A program made the translations under genes and the position numbers. Source: Paraburkholderia silvatlantica (GTDB lineage Bacteria; Pseudomonadota; Gammaproteobacteria; Burkholderiales; Burkholderiaceae). From it: DNA of 64,000 bases. This document shows, one piece after another, positions 16,705-25,824 of this stretch (the first letter of the stretch is position 1; every line of letters starts with the position of its first letter). The notes beneath the pieces were generated by a model. It was not told the DNA's origin, did no database searches, and saw only the letters and a program-made list of their open reading frames with translations. The stretch covers positions 62,001 to 126,000 of the forward strand of contig NZ_QEOL01000024.1 in NCBI RefSeq assembly GCF_003096715.1, written 5' to 3'.

Positions 16705-17055
16705 ATGCCAAAACGAATCCTGCTAGTCGACGACAACCGGGACATCGCAGATGCGCTCGCGGCGCTCGTCGAGTTCGAAGGTCATCAAGCCCGATGCGCC
16801 GCCGATGGACAAGAGGCCCTGCTCGTCGCCGGGTCGTTCCTTCCCGAGCTTGCCTTTGTGGACTGGACGCTGCCGGACATGAGCGGCGGCGATCTGGTGG
16901 GCCAGCTTCGGCTCAACCCCGCTCTGTCGAGTACCCGGTACGTTCTGCTATCGGGGCACATCGACCCGGATATCACGGCCAGGGCGGCAGCCGCCGGTTT
17001 CGACAAATGTCTGATGAAGCCGGTGCGGCTCGAAGACCTGCTGGCCTGCCTGTGA
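16705..17055 (+). CDS. Single-domain response regulator (receiver only)
   Basis: A 116-residue CheY-like receiver with no output domain. It has the acidic pair DD in ILLVDDN, phospho-acceptor Asp53 in FVDWTLPD, the Ser of LLSGH and Lys in LMKPV. The ATG at 16705 starts MPKRILLVDDN. It lies 187 nt upstream of a hybrid histidine kinase on the same strand and is likely its phosphotransfer partner. It has no DNA-binding part, so it must act by protein contact or as a phosphate sink. Confidence 0.85.
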   Translation: MPKRILLVDDNRDIADALAALVEFEGHQARCAADGQEALLVAGSFLPELAFVDWTLPDMSGGDLVGQLRLNPALSSTRYVLLSGHIDPDITARAAAAGFDKCLMKPVRLEDLLACL

Positions 17056-17241
17056 CGCCGCTCCGACCGGCTGCCGCTTCGGTGCCGGTTGCCCTGAGCG
17101 GCGATCCAGGCGGCACCTGCCCCAATGCGGAACAAAAATTGCGCGCTCCGTTTCGCTCGTGTGCAGCCGTGCAGCCACCCGTCTCCACGAACAGGGTCGT
17201 ACCGATATCCAGCAGCGTCTCCCTCGGAGCAAAGCCGCCTC

Positions 17242-18978
17242 ATGAACAAGGAAGTTCCACCGCCGATCGAGCACCCCTCGACCCGCTGGCCGGGCGAAAT
17301 GGCGGAGCGCATCGCCGCATTCGACTGGAGCGACACGGCGCTCGGCCCGCGCGAATCGTGGTCGGCGAGCCTCGTCGCCGCGATCAATATGCTCCTCGCC
17401 TCGCCTTCTCCGCTCGCCATGCTTTGGGGCCGCGAAGGCACGATGGTCTACAACGACGCCTACGCGGTTTTCGCGGGCGGCCGGCATCCGTTCCTGTTGG
17501 GCAAACCGGTCGAAACCGGCTGGCCAGAGGTGGCGGCGTTCAACCGCAAGGTCGTCGACACGTGCCTTGCGGGCGGAACGCTGGCCTTTCAGGACAAGCA
17601 TCTCGTGCTGTATCGCGAAGGTCACGCCGAAGACGTCTGGATGGATCTGAGCTACAGCCCGGTTTTCGAAGGCGACGAGCGGCCGGCGGGCGTCCTCGCC
17701 ATCGTGTTCGAAACGACCGCGAAGATACTGGCGGAAAAGCAGCGCAAGGTGGCCGAAGACGCGCTGCTGCAACTGACCCAGACACTGGAGCAGCGCGTCG
17801 CCGAGGAAGTGGGGGCGCGCGTGGCGATGGAGGAGCGGCTGCGTCAGGCGCAAAAGCTGGAGGCGATCGGCAGTCTTACGGGCGGCGTGGCGCACGACTT
17901 CAACAACGTTTTGCAGGTCATCTCCGCCAACCTGCAGCTCATCGAGCTTTCGACGAAAGGCAACGCCGCGCTCGAGCGGCACGTGGCTGCGGTCAGCAAC
18001 GCAGTGTCGCGCGGCGCGAAACTCGCCTCGCAACTGCTGGCCTTTGCACGAAGGCAACCGCTCGCGCCGGCCGTTCTGAATCCATTCCGGCTGGTCGAAG
18101 GCATAGCCGAGATGCTTCATCGCACGTTGCCGGAGACGATCGAACTCGCCATCGTGCCGGCGCAGGAGACCTGGAATATCTGTGCAGACCGAAGTCAGCT
18201 GGAAAGCGCGCTGTTGAATCTGGTCATCAACTCGCGCGACGCGATAAACGGACCCGGACGCATCCACGTGTGTCTTGCGAACATCGATGCAGGCAACGAC
18301 GAACTGGCGCGCCGCGATGGCGTGCCAGCGGGCGAATATGTGCGCCTGCAGGTTTCGGACTCGGGCAGCGGCATGCCCGACCACGTGAAAGCGCGCGTGT
18401 TCGAACCGTTCTTCACCACCAAGGCCGAGGGCCAGGGAACGGGACTGGGCCTGAGCATGGTGCACGGGTTCGTTGCGCAGAGTTCGGGCCACGTTTTCAT
18501 TGAAAGCGCACAAGGCCAGGGCACGACCGTCAGCCTCTATTTCCCGCGCAGCCTCGAGGCGGAATACGACGCTTACAAGCCGACCGTCGCACGACAGGAG
18601 CGAGGCGGCGAGACCATTCTCGTTGTCGAAGACGATGCCGACGTTCGCATTGCCGCGATCGAAATGCTGGCCCAGCTCGGCTACAAGGTGCTCTCCGCGC
18701 AAGACGGCGAAGGCGCGCTCAAGCTGATCCAGAGCGGCCAGCGTTTCGACCTTCTGTTCACGGATGTCGTGACGCCGGGCACGGTGAGAAGCAGCGAACT
18801 GGCTCGTATCGCGAGCGGAGCGCCCTACTATGCCCAGGTCCTCTTCGCCTCCGGTTATACGCGCGACGTCATTTTCCACGACGGCAAGCTCGACGAAGGC
18901 GTCGCGCTCATCAGCAAGCCTTATCGATACGACGACCTTGCCGTTGCGGTGCGTAATGCCCTCAACAAGACCGGCTGA
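17242..18978 (+). CDS. PAS-containing hybrid histidine kinase
   Basis: A 578-residue cytosolic kinase with no membrane segment. A PAS-like sensor (about residues 20-160, WSDTALGPRESWSASL to VFETTAKIL) is followed by a coiled linker, the H-box (His218 in GGVAHDFNNVLQ), an HATPase domain (NLVINSRDAI, DSGSGMPDHV, GQGTGLGLSMV) and a C-terminal receiver (VVEDDADVR, Asp508 in FTDVVTPG, ISKPYRYDDL). It belongs to the group of soluble PAS-HWE-like/NtrB-like hybrid kinases common in beta- and alphaproteobacteria. The ligand is unknown. It pairs with the lone receiver encoded before it. The upstream frame is open, but this ATG fits the domain start. Confidence 0.85.
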   Translation: MNKEVPPPIEHPSTRWPGEMAERIAAFDWSDTALGPRESWSASLVAAINMLLASPSPLAMLWGREGTMVYNDAYAVFAGGRHPFLLGKPVETGWPEVAAFNRKVVDTCLAGGTLAFQDKHLVLYREGHAEDVWMDLSYSPVFEGDERPAGVLAIVFETTAKILAEKQRKVAEDALLQLTQTLEQRVAEEVGARVAMEERLRQAQKLEAIGSLTGGVAHDFNNVLQVISANLQLIELSTKGNAALERHVAAVSNAVSRGAKLASQLLAFARRQPLAPAVLNPFRLVEGIAEMLHRTLPETIELAIVPAQETWNICADRSQLESALLNLVINSRDAINGPGRIHVCLANIDAGNDELARRDGVPAGEYVRLQVSDSGSGMPDHVKARVFEPFFTTKAEGQGTGLGLSMVHGFVAQSSGHVFIESAQGQGTTVSLYFPRSLEAEYDAYKPTVARQERGGETILVVEDDADVRIAAIEMLAQLGYKVLSAQDGEGALKLIQSGQRFDLLFTDVVTPGTVRSSELARIASGAPYYAQVLFASGYTRDVIFHDGKLDEGVALISKPYRYDDLAVAVRNALNKTG

Positions 18979-18994
18979 CGCAGCAATCGATGCG

Positions 18995-20239
18995 TCAGGT
19001 CTTCAGCCCGATTTGTGCGCGTCCGAGCGCGGTCAGGTCGTCTGCCGTTGCGCGCCCGACGAAATCGACTTCGAAATGATCCGTGGGGAAATCCGGCGGA
19101 CTCTTGCCTGCGAGGAAGTCCGGTAGTTGCCGCGCGAGATACGCCTCGTTCCTGGCGCAGGACGGCGCCGAAGCGATGTACATCACGTTGCTGTAGCCCT
19201 TGCCGCGATGCGCGTCCTCCACGGCATGAATGACGTCGCTATGCCAGAAGACGGTGTCGCCCGGCTGCATCAGGGGAATCGACGAAAGCGCGTGGAAAAG
19301 TGGCGCGTGGTACTCCGGCCTGATCGAGAGCGCGCGGCCCGGCATCGCGCCGCACAGGTCGTCGTCTGCCATGTCGTCCTGCAGCGCCCGCAACAGGATG
19401 TAGACCATCGCGTTCGCGATGGGCACGAGTTGCAGCGTGCCGTCGCCGGGGCCTTGCTGCGTGAGCGCGGTCCAGCCCTGAAACGTGCGGAACATCGAGC
19501 AGACGGCCGGTGACGGAATCTCTTCGACCTCGGTGCGCCATGCCGCATCGAACGCATCGTAGTCGCGCCAGTTTCCGGAGAAGACGTGGCGGTAGACCTT
19601 GCGGAAGTTCGCCTCGATCCAGCGCTCGACCGAACCGCCGTCGCAATGCGCGGAAAGACCCAGCGATTCGGAGCCGGGCGGCCGGCGGCGCAGCCGGTCT
19701 GCATAAACCGGCACGTGATTCGGGTCGAAATGCACGCGGCCTTCGCTCTCGCTGCGCCACAGGCGGTTCAGAAACACGCGTGCCTGCGTGAGTTCCGGCG
19801 ACTGGCGCGCCAGCACTTGCGGCTTCGACCAGTAGACACCGTAGATCTGCGGCTTGTTAGAGGCCAGCTGGCCGAAGTATTCGTCTTCGGCGCGATGAAG
19901 CAGCTTGCGCTCGAGATCGTTGCGCTCGACATAGTCCGCGATGTCGTTGTCCCACTGCTCTACGCGCGAGCGGTCGAATACCTTGCGGATGACACAGGCG
20001 CCGCGCGCCTTCACGAGCGCGATCTGCTCGGCGCTCACCCGGTTGCCGACGATGTCCGCGAAGGCGATTTCGGGGATGACCGGCTCACCCCGGTCGCGAA
20101 GCCGGGCAATGCGGTGCGCCTCTTCGTGCATGGCCGCTTCGACCTCGGCGAACACGGCCCGGTAGTTGGGCAAGTTCTCCCGCAGTTCCCGTTTCGCCTT
20201 GCGGATAGCCGCGGGCAGGTCGTCGATATGCAAAGCCAT
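18995..20239 (-). CDS. DUF1479 (YbiU-type) protein, putative Fe(II)/2-oxoglutarate-like oxygenase
   Basis: A 414-residue DUF1479 protein resembling E. coli YbiU in length and layout (421 residues). Visible conserved blocks include ARGACVIRKVF, GLSAHCDGGSVERWIEANFRKVY, FRTFQGWTALTQQGPGDGTLQLVP, PGDTVFWHSDVIHAVEDAHRGKGYSNVMYI. H198-x-D200 and a late histidine (H338) fit an iron facial triad in the phytanoyl-CoA-hydroxylase-like fold. The substrate is unknown. It is divergent across 98 bp from a cupin-AraC regulator, which probably controls it. Confidence 0.82.
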   Translation of the reverse strand: MALHIDDLPAAIRKAKRELRENLPNYRAVFAEVEAAMHEEAHRIARLRDRGEPVIPEIAFADIVGNRVSAEQIALVKARGACVIRKVFDRSRVEQWDNDIADYVERNDLERKLLHRAEDEYFGQLASNKPQIYGVYWSKPQVLARQSPELTQARVFLNRLWRSESEGRVHFDPNHVPVYADRLRRRPPGSESLGLSAHCDGGSVERWIEANFRKVYRHVFSGNWRDYDAFDAAWRTEVEEIPSPAVCSMFRTFQGWTALTQQGPGDGTLQLVPIANAMVYILLRALQDDMADDDLCGAMPGRALSIRPEYHAPLFHALSSIPLMQPGDTVFWHSDVIHAVEDAHRGKGYSNVMYIASAPSCARNEAYLARQLPDFLAGKSPPDFPTDHFEVDFVGRATADDLTALGRAQIGLKT

Positions 20240-20337
20240 GTCGTTGTCTCCACCTGGTGATTTCGAATGATGCGAGCGTACGCCGGCGCAGCCTTCGCCA
20301 GTGATACTATCGGGCCAATCTTTTTGTAGTTTCGGCC

Positions 20338-21309
20338 ATGAAAGCAGCGTACGCGCACGTCGACTTCGGCAGCAGTTGTTCGGTGCGGGTTTACCACCGG
20401 CGCTTGCCGCGCATTCCGTTCGAGTGGCATCACCACCCGGAATACGAACTCACGCTGACGATGAACAGCCAGGGCAAGCGTTATATCGGCGACTCAGTCA
20501 CCGTTTATGGCGCCGACGATCTCGTCCTCGTGCCGCCGGACATGCCGCACACCTGGTCGTCCAATCGCTCGATCGACCCGGCGGACTCGCAGGTTGCCAT
20601 CGTCGTCTGGTTCGAAGGCAACTGGGTGCAGCGTCTCGCCGACGTTTGTCCGGAGTATGCGAACCTGCGCAACCTGCTGCGCCGCGCGGCCTGCGGCCTG
20701 GTCTTCGAGGAAGGCGCCGGCATGCAGATGCGCGGCTATCTGGATCGTCTTTTGGCGGCCGACCCGCGTGCGCGCCTCGCTGCCGTGCTGGAGATCCTCG
20801 CCTGGCTGACCGATTGGCCGGCCACCCAGCTGGCGACGCCCAGCGCATTCGAGGGGCGCGTGGGTGCATCGTCGGGCTATGAGCCCGAGCAGCTGAACCG
20901 GGTGCTTGCGCTGATCGAAACGCAGTTCTCGCAGCCCTTGCGGCTTTCGACGCTAGCCAAAGCCGCGGGTCTGTCTGAACGCACGCTGACGAGACATTTC
21001 GTGCAGCACACGGGCGAAAGCGCGGGGCAGTACATTGCGCGGGTTCGGATCGGCCATGCCTGCCGGCTGTTGACCGGCACGCCGATGCCCATCTCCGTGA
21101 TCGCCGCCCGCTCGGGGTTCCCCAATACCGCGAATTTCAACCGGCAGTTCAAGGCTGCAAAAGCGTTGACGCCCGTGGCCTACCGGCAGCAATTCAAGGG
21201 CGCAAAGCTTGACGAGGACCATGCTGCGCCGTCCCTTACCGAGCGCTCGCCTTCTCTCGAGCCGGCGCGGCGGATGGCGGGCGGCAAGCCCCGGCTGCGG
21301 CGAGCCTGA
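20338..21309 (+). CDS. AraC-family regulator with N-terminal cupin sensor
   Basis: A 323-residue regulator. The N-terminal cupin (about residues 10-90) carries the metal/sugar-pocket motif PFEWHHHPEYELTLTMNSQGKRYIGDS and PPDMPHTWSS. The C-terminal double HTH (about residues 190-290) has LAKAAGLSERTLTRHFVQHTGESAGQYIARVRIGHA and the second helix SVIAARSGFPNTANFNRQFKA. Cupin-AraC proteins usually sense sugars or small carbon sources. It is divergent from the DUF1479 gene and lies upstream of a LIV-type ABC operon; it could regulate either or both. Confidence 0.87.
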   Translation: MKAAYAHVDFGSSCSVRVYHRRLPRIPFEWHHHPEYELTLTMNSQGKRYIGDSVTVYGADDLVLVPPDMPHTWSSNRSIDPADSQVAIVVWFEGNWVQRLADVCPEYANLRNLLRRAACGLVFEEGAGMQMRGYLDRLLAADPRARLAAVLEILAWLTDWPATQLATPSAFEGRVGASSGYEPEQLNRVLALIETQFSQPLRLSTLAKAAGLSERTLTRHFVQHTGESAGQYIARVRIGHACRLLTGTPMPISVIAARSGFPNTANFNRQFKAAKALTPVAYRQQFKGAKLDEDHAAPSLTERSPSLEPARRMAGGKPRLRRA

Positions 21310-21513
21310 GGTCCTGAACGCGGGATTGCGTCCTCGCGCACGGACCCAGGCTGACCGTAAGCCAGTTGCAATGACCCGCCATGCCTCACCGCCTCAGCGA
21401 TTTCCCTGGAGTGCTGTCATTGGCGCCAGGAATGTGTTGATATAGCGAAAAATCGCACGGTCGGACTGAAAATTCACGCTCGATAAGCAATGCCCAAACA
21501 AAGGAGACAGTCC

Positions 21514-22758
21514 ATGAGGATGTTGCGCTCGTTGCTGGCTGGTGCAGTTGTATCGTCGGCGTTGGCAGGCGGGGCCGCGCAAGCGCAGACGGTCAAGATC
21601 GCCTTCATCGATCCGCTGTCCGGCTTGATGGCGTCGCTCGGAACGAATCAGCTGCACAGCTGGCAATACACGGCCGAATATGCCAACGAGCATAACTGGG
21701 CAAACGGCACGAAGTTCGAGGTGGTCGGATTCGACAACAAGCTGTTGCCGCAGGAAAGCCTGACCCTGCTGAACCAGGCCGCCGACCAGGGCATTCGCTA
21801 TATCGTGCAGGGCAACGGCTCGTCGGTCGGCCTCGCGCTGGAAGACGCGGTCGCCAGGTACAACTCGCGCAACCCGGGCAAGGAAATCGTCTACCTGAAC
21901 TACGCCGCGGTGGACCCGGCCATGACCAACGCCCGGTGCGACTACTGGCACTTCCGCTTCGACGCCAACGCCGACATGAAGATGGATGCGCTCACCACGT
22001 TCCTCGCGCGCGACAAGGACATCAGGAAGGTCTACCTCATCAATCAGGACTACTCGTTTGGCCATGACGTTTCGCGCGTGGCGCGCGAGGACCTGAAGAG
22101 CAAGCGCCCGGATATCGTGATCGTCGGCGACGATTTTCATCCGCTCGCGCGCGTGAAGGACTTTTCGCCTTACGCCACCAAGATCAAGGCGTCCGGCGCC
22201 GACACGGTGATCACGGGCAACTGGGGCAGCGACCTCGCCTTGCTCGTGAAGGCGAGCAAGGACGCGGGCGTGACGGCCAACTTCTACACCTATTACGCGG
22301 GCACGACCGGCGTGCCGACGGCCATGGGCGCGTCCGGCGCCGACCATGTGAAGTATGTGGGCGTGTTCGGCCCGAACACGGCGAACAACCCGCCGGTGGT
22401 TGGGCAGATCATCGAGGGCTACAAGAAGAAGTACAACGACGACTATTATCTGGCGACGGCCTATGCCGCCATCGCAATGCTCAGCCGTGCGATGAACGCG
22501 GCGAAGTCGACCGATCCCGTCAAGGTGGCGAGGGCCATGGAAGGCATGACGGTCGACGGCATGAACGGTCCGGTGACGATGCGCGCTGCCGATCACCAGG
22601 CCCAGCAGTCGCTCGTGATCGCGACATGGACCCGGGCGGACGGCAAAACGGTAAAGTACGACCAGGAGAACACCGGCTATGGCTGGCGCACCGACGTCCA
22701 GCTTGGGCCGACCGCGGCAACGCAGCCGACCACTTGCCAGATGAAGCGCCCGGGCTGA
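21514..22758 (+). CDS. LIV-type ABC transporter, periplasmic binding protein
   Basis: A 414-residue type I periplasmic binding protein of the branched-chain amino acid (LivK) family. The signal peptide ends at AQAQ (about residue 24). The mature part begins TVKIAFIDPLSGLMASLG and contains YIVQGNGSSVGLAL and YLINQDYSFGHDVSR. The ATG at 21514 has AAAGGAGA 8 nt upstream. It is the first gene of a five-gene set with both permeases and both ATPases. The ligand could be an amino acid or another small acid; aromatic acids and amides also use this family. Confidence 0.88.
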   Translation: MRMLRSLLAGAVVSSALAGGAAQAQTVKIAFIDPLSGLMASLGTNQLHSWQYTAEYANEHNWANGTKFEVVGFDNKLLPQESLTLLNQAADQGIRYIVQGNGSSVGLALEDAVARYNSRNPGKEIVYLNYAAVDPAMTNARCDYWHFRFDANADMKMDALTTFLARDKDIRKVYLINQDYSFGHDVSRVAREDLKSKRPDIVIVGDDFHPLARVKDFSPYATKIKASGADTVITGNWGSDLALLVKASKDAGVTANFYTYYAGTTGVPTAMGASGADHVKYVGVFGPNTANNPPVVGQIIEGYKKKYNDDYYLATAYAAIAMLSRAMNAAKSTDPVKVARAMEGMTVDGMNGPVTMRAADHQAQQSLVIATWTRADGKTVKYDQENTGYGWRTDVQLGPTAATQPTTCQMKRPG

Positions 22759-22798
22759 ACGTGCTCTCGCTGCGACACTTCACAAGGATCATCGGGCA

Positions 22799-23746
22799 GT
22801 GGAATTCCTGACCATCTCTCTGTTGAACGGCATCGGCTACGGACTGCTGCTGTTCATGCTTTCCTCGGGCCTCACCTTGATTTTCAGCATGATGGGCGTG
22901 CTCAATTTCGCGCACGCCAGCTTTTACATGCTCGGGGCCTACTTCGCCTACACCATCGCCAGCAAGATCGGCTTCTGGCCGGCGCTCGTGGCGGCGCCGG
23001 TGCTCGTGGCGTGTGTCGGCGCGCTCGTCGAGCGTTTCGGCTTGCGTACCGTGCACAGGTTCGGGCATGTGGCGGAATTGCTGTTCACCTTCGGCCTCTC
23101 GTATCTGATCGTGGAGGGCGTCAAGCTGGTCTGGGGTCTGGCCGCGGTGCCTTACGCGATTCCGCCCGAACTGAACGGGGCGCTGTTCAAGGTGTACACC
23201 TCGGAATTTCCGAAGTATCGCGCCTTCATGATGCTCATCTCGATCGCCATGCTCGCCGCGCTGTATCTGGTGCTGACGCGCACGCGCATCGGCCTTGTCA
23301 TTCAGGCGTCGCTCACGCACCCGGAAATGGTCGAGGCGCTCGGGCACAACGTGCAGCGCGTGTTCATGCTGGTGTTCGGCGGCGGCGCCGCGCTGGCGGG
23401 CCTCGCTGGCGTGATTGGCGGCAATGCGTTCGTCACGTCGCCTTCGATGGCCGAGTCGGTGGGCACCATCGTGTTCGTGATCGCCGTGGTGGGCGGCATG
23501 GGCTCGCTGCCGGGCGCATTCATCGCGTCGCTGCTGATCGGCGTCATGCAGACCTTCGCCGTCACGATCGATGCCTCGCTCTCCGATCTGTTCTCACTCG
23601 TCGGCGTGCGGGTCACGGACACTACGGCGCTCTCTTCGCTGTGGCGCATGCCCGTCTCGCAGGTCGCGCCGATTCTGCCTTATCTGCTCATGGTGCTCAT
23701 GATGATCCTGCGGCCGCGCGGATTGCTCGGCAAGCGGGAGGGCTGA
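22799..23746 (+). CDS. LIV-type ABC permease (LivH family)
   Basis: A 315-residue inner-membrane permease with about eight hydrophobic helices. It has LivH features: GIGYGLLLFMLSSGLTLIFSMMGVLNFAHASFYMLGAY at the N-terminus and the coupling region VEALGHNVQRVFMLVFGGGAALAGLAGV with a GG loop (GGMGSLPGAF). The start is GTG at 22799 with AAGGA upstream at a fair distance. It lies 40 nt after the binding-protein gene and 3 nt before the LivM gene. Confidence 0.9.
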   Translation: MEFLTISLLNGIGYGLLLFMLSSGLTLIFSMMGVLNFAHASFYMLGAYFAYTIASKIGFWPALVAAPVLVACVGALVERFGLRTVHRFGHVAELLFTFGLSYLIVEGVKLVWGLAAVPYAIPPELNGALFKVYTSEFPKYRAFMMLISIAMLAALYLVLTRTRIGLVIQASLTHPEMVEALGHNVQRVFMLVFGGGAALAGLAGVIGGNAFVTSPSMAESVGTIVFVIAVVGGMGSLPGAFIASLLIGVMQTFAVTIDASLSDLFSLVGVRVTDTTALSSLWRMPVSQVAPILPYLLMVLMMILRPRGLLGKREG

Positions 23747-23749
23747 ACG

Positions 23750-25060
23750 ATGAAACCGCTCATTCAGGCCAATGCCGGTTCGGCCATGCAGCGCCACGGA
23801 TGGCTGCAGTCCACGCATGCGCTGCGCTGGATCGTCTGGGGCGCCACGGGGCTCGTGATGCTGGTGCTGCCGCTCGTGTTTTCCAGCGGCTTCGCGATCG
23901 CGCTGCTTTCGCAGATGGGCATCATGATCATTTTCGCGCTCTCGTACAACATGCTGCTCGGCCAGACCGGCATGCTCTCGTTCGGGCACGCGGTGTACTC
24001 CGGGCTCGGCGCATTCGTGGCGGCTCATGTGCTCAACCGGATCGGCGCGGGCCATTTCCCGCTGCCCGTTTCGCTGCTGCCGCTGGTGGGCGGGCTAGGC
24101 GGCATGCTGTTCGGCGTGCTGTTCGGCTACGTGACCACGCGCAAGTCGGGCACCACCTTCGCGATGATCACGCTCGGCATCGGCGAAATGGTGGCGGCGA
24201 GTTCGCTGATGTTTCCCGGCTTTTTCGGCGGCGAAGGCGGGGTGCCGACCAATCGTACGGTCGGCCATGCGGTGCTTGGCATCACTTACGGCCCGGCGAT
24301 CCAGGTGTACTACCTGATCGCCGTGTGGTGCCTCGTGTCGATGATCGCCATGTACGCGTGGACGCAGACCCCGCTCGGCCGCATCGCCAATGCCGTGCGC
24401 GACAATCCCGAGCGCGCGGAATTCGTCGGGTACAACACGCAGCGCGTGCGCTTTTTCGTGATGGTCCTCGCGGCGTTCTTCGCCGGCATTGCGGGCGGCC
24501 TCTCTGTGATCGACTTCGAGATCGTGACCGCGGAGAACGTCGGCGCCGCGCAGTCCGGCGGCGTGCTGCTCGCGACGTTCATCGGCGGCGGGGCGTTCTT
24601 CTTCGGGCCGGTCATCGGTTCGATCCTGTTCGTGCTGTTCGCGGTCGCGTTGTCCAATCTCACGCCGGCATGGTTGCTGTACCTCGGCCTGTTCTTCGTG
24701 CTCGTGGTGATGTACGTGCCGGGCGGCGTGTCGAGCCTGCTGATGAAGCAGGTCCCGCTCATCGCGGCGCGCAAGCTGCACCGCATGTTGCCTTCCTATG
24801 CGGCGGCGCTGGGCGCCGCGCTGATCTTGCTTGCAGCGCTCGTGCTGACGGTCGAACTCGTCTACAAGGTGCAGATCGATAGTGACAATGGCACGGCCAT
24901 GGCGTTCTTCGGCCTGAACTTCGATGCCGCGTCGTGGAAGCCCTGGGCCGTCGCCGCCGTGCTGTGGGGGCTGGGCGCGCAGGCGGGACGCCTCGCCGCC
25001 GCGCGCTTGCGCGCGGCCTGGGACGGCGTGCAACGGGAAATCGCAGGGAGCAACGCATGA
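23750..25060 (+). CDS. LIV-type ABC permease (LivM family) with C-terminal extension
   Basis: A 436-residue permease, longer than usual LivM (about 320-360). The core has LSYNMLLGQTGMLSFGHAVYSGLGAF, the coupling block VGYNTQRVRFFVMVLAAFFAGIAGGL and GGGAFFFGPVIGS. The last 90 residues add two more hydrophobic segments (AALGAALILLAALVLTVELV and WKPWAVAAVLWGLGAQ) separated by a short loop. Its TGA overlaps the next gene's ATG, so translation is coupled. Confidence 0.9.
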   Translation: MKPLIQANAGSAMQRHGWLQSTHALRWIVWGATGLVMLVLPLVFSSGFAIALLSQMGIMIIFALSYNMLLGQTGMLSFGHAVYSGLGAFVAAHVLNRIGAGHFPLPVSLLPLVGGLGGMLFGVLFGYVTTRKSGTTFAMITLGIGEMVAASSLMFPGFFGGEGGVPTNRTVGHAVLGITYGPAIQVYYLIAVWCLVSMIAMYAWTQTPLGRIANAVRDNPERAEFVGYNTQRVRFFVMVLAAFFAGIAGGLSVIDFEIVTAENVGAAQSGGVLLATFIGGGAFFFGPVIGSILFVLFAVALSNLTPAWLLYLGLFFVLVVMYVPGGVSSLLMKQVPLIAARKLHRMLPSYAAALGAALILLAALVLTVELVYKVQIDSDNGTAMAFFGLNFDAASWKPWAVAAVLWGLGAQAGRLAAARLRAAWDGVQREIAGSNA

Positions 25061-25824
25061 CGGCCGCACTGGAGTTGCGTGACGTGCGCAAGCATTTCGG
25101 GCGCACGGAGATCATTCGCGGTGTCGACCTGACGATCGCGAAGGGCGAACGTCACGCGCTGATCGGTCCTAACGGCGCGGGCAAATCGACCACGTTCAAC
25201 CTGATTTCGGGGCGCATGGCGCCCAGTTCAGGCACGGTCAAACTCGACGGCGTCGAGATCGGCGGGCTGCCGCCGTACAAGATCAACCGCATGGGGCTCT
25301 CGCGCAGCTTTCAGGTGACGAACATTTTTCATCGCCTTTCGGTGTTCGAGAATTTGCGCTGCTCCGTGTTGTGGTCGCTCGGCTACCGCTATTCGTTCTG
25401 GCATCGTCTCGAGCAGTTGCGCGACGCTCGCGCACGCGCCGAAGAAGTGCTCGAACTGATCGGCCTGCAGGGCCGCCACGACACGCTTGCAGGTCTGCTG
25501 ACTTACGCCGAGCAGCGCGCGCTCGAAATCGGCATCACGATCGCGGGCGGCGCCGAAGTGATCCTGCTCGACGAACCCACGGCGGGCATGAGCCGCCCGG
25601 AGTCGGATCGCGCGGTGGAACTGATTCGCCGCGTCACCGCCGGCAAGACGCTGGTGATGGTCGAGCACGACATGAGCGTCGTGTTCGGCCTCGCCGACCG
25701 CATCTCGGTGCTCGTGTACGGCGAGGTGATCGCCACGGACACGCCGCAAGCCATCCGTAACAACCGCCGCGTGAAGGAAGCCTATCTGGGCACCACGCTG
25801 GACGAACCCGCAGGTGCACACTGA
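25057..25824 (+). CDS. LIV-type ABC ATPase (LivG family)
   Basis: A 255-residue ATP-binding subunit. Walker A GPNGAGKST (near residue 35), Walker B with catalytic Glu in VILLDEPTAGMSRPE and the switch His in MVEHDMSVVF are intact; the usual LSGG signature is replaced by LLTYAEQRALEIG, which is normal for LivG. The ATG at 25057 overlaps the LivM stop. It pairs with the LivF-type ATPase that follows. Confidence 0.92.
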   Translation: MTAALELRDVRKHFGRTEIIRGVDLTIAKGERHALIGPNGAGKSTTFNLISGRMAPSSGTVKLDGVEIGGLPPYKINRMGLSRSFQVTNIFHRLSVFENLRCSVLWSLGYRYSFWHRLEQLRDARARAEEVLELIGLQGRHDTLAGLLTYAEQRALEIGITIAGGAEVILLDEPTAGMSRPESDRAVELIRRVTAGKTLVMVEHDMSVVFGLADRISVLVYGEVIATDTPQAIRNNRRVKEAYLGTTLDEPAGAH

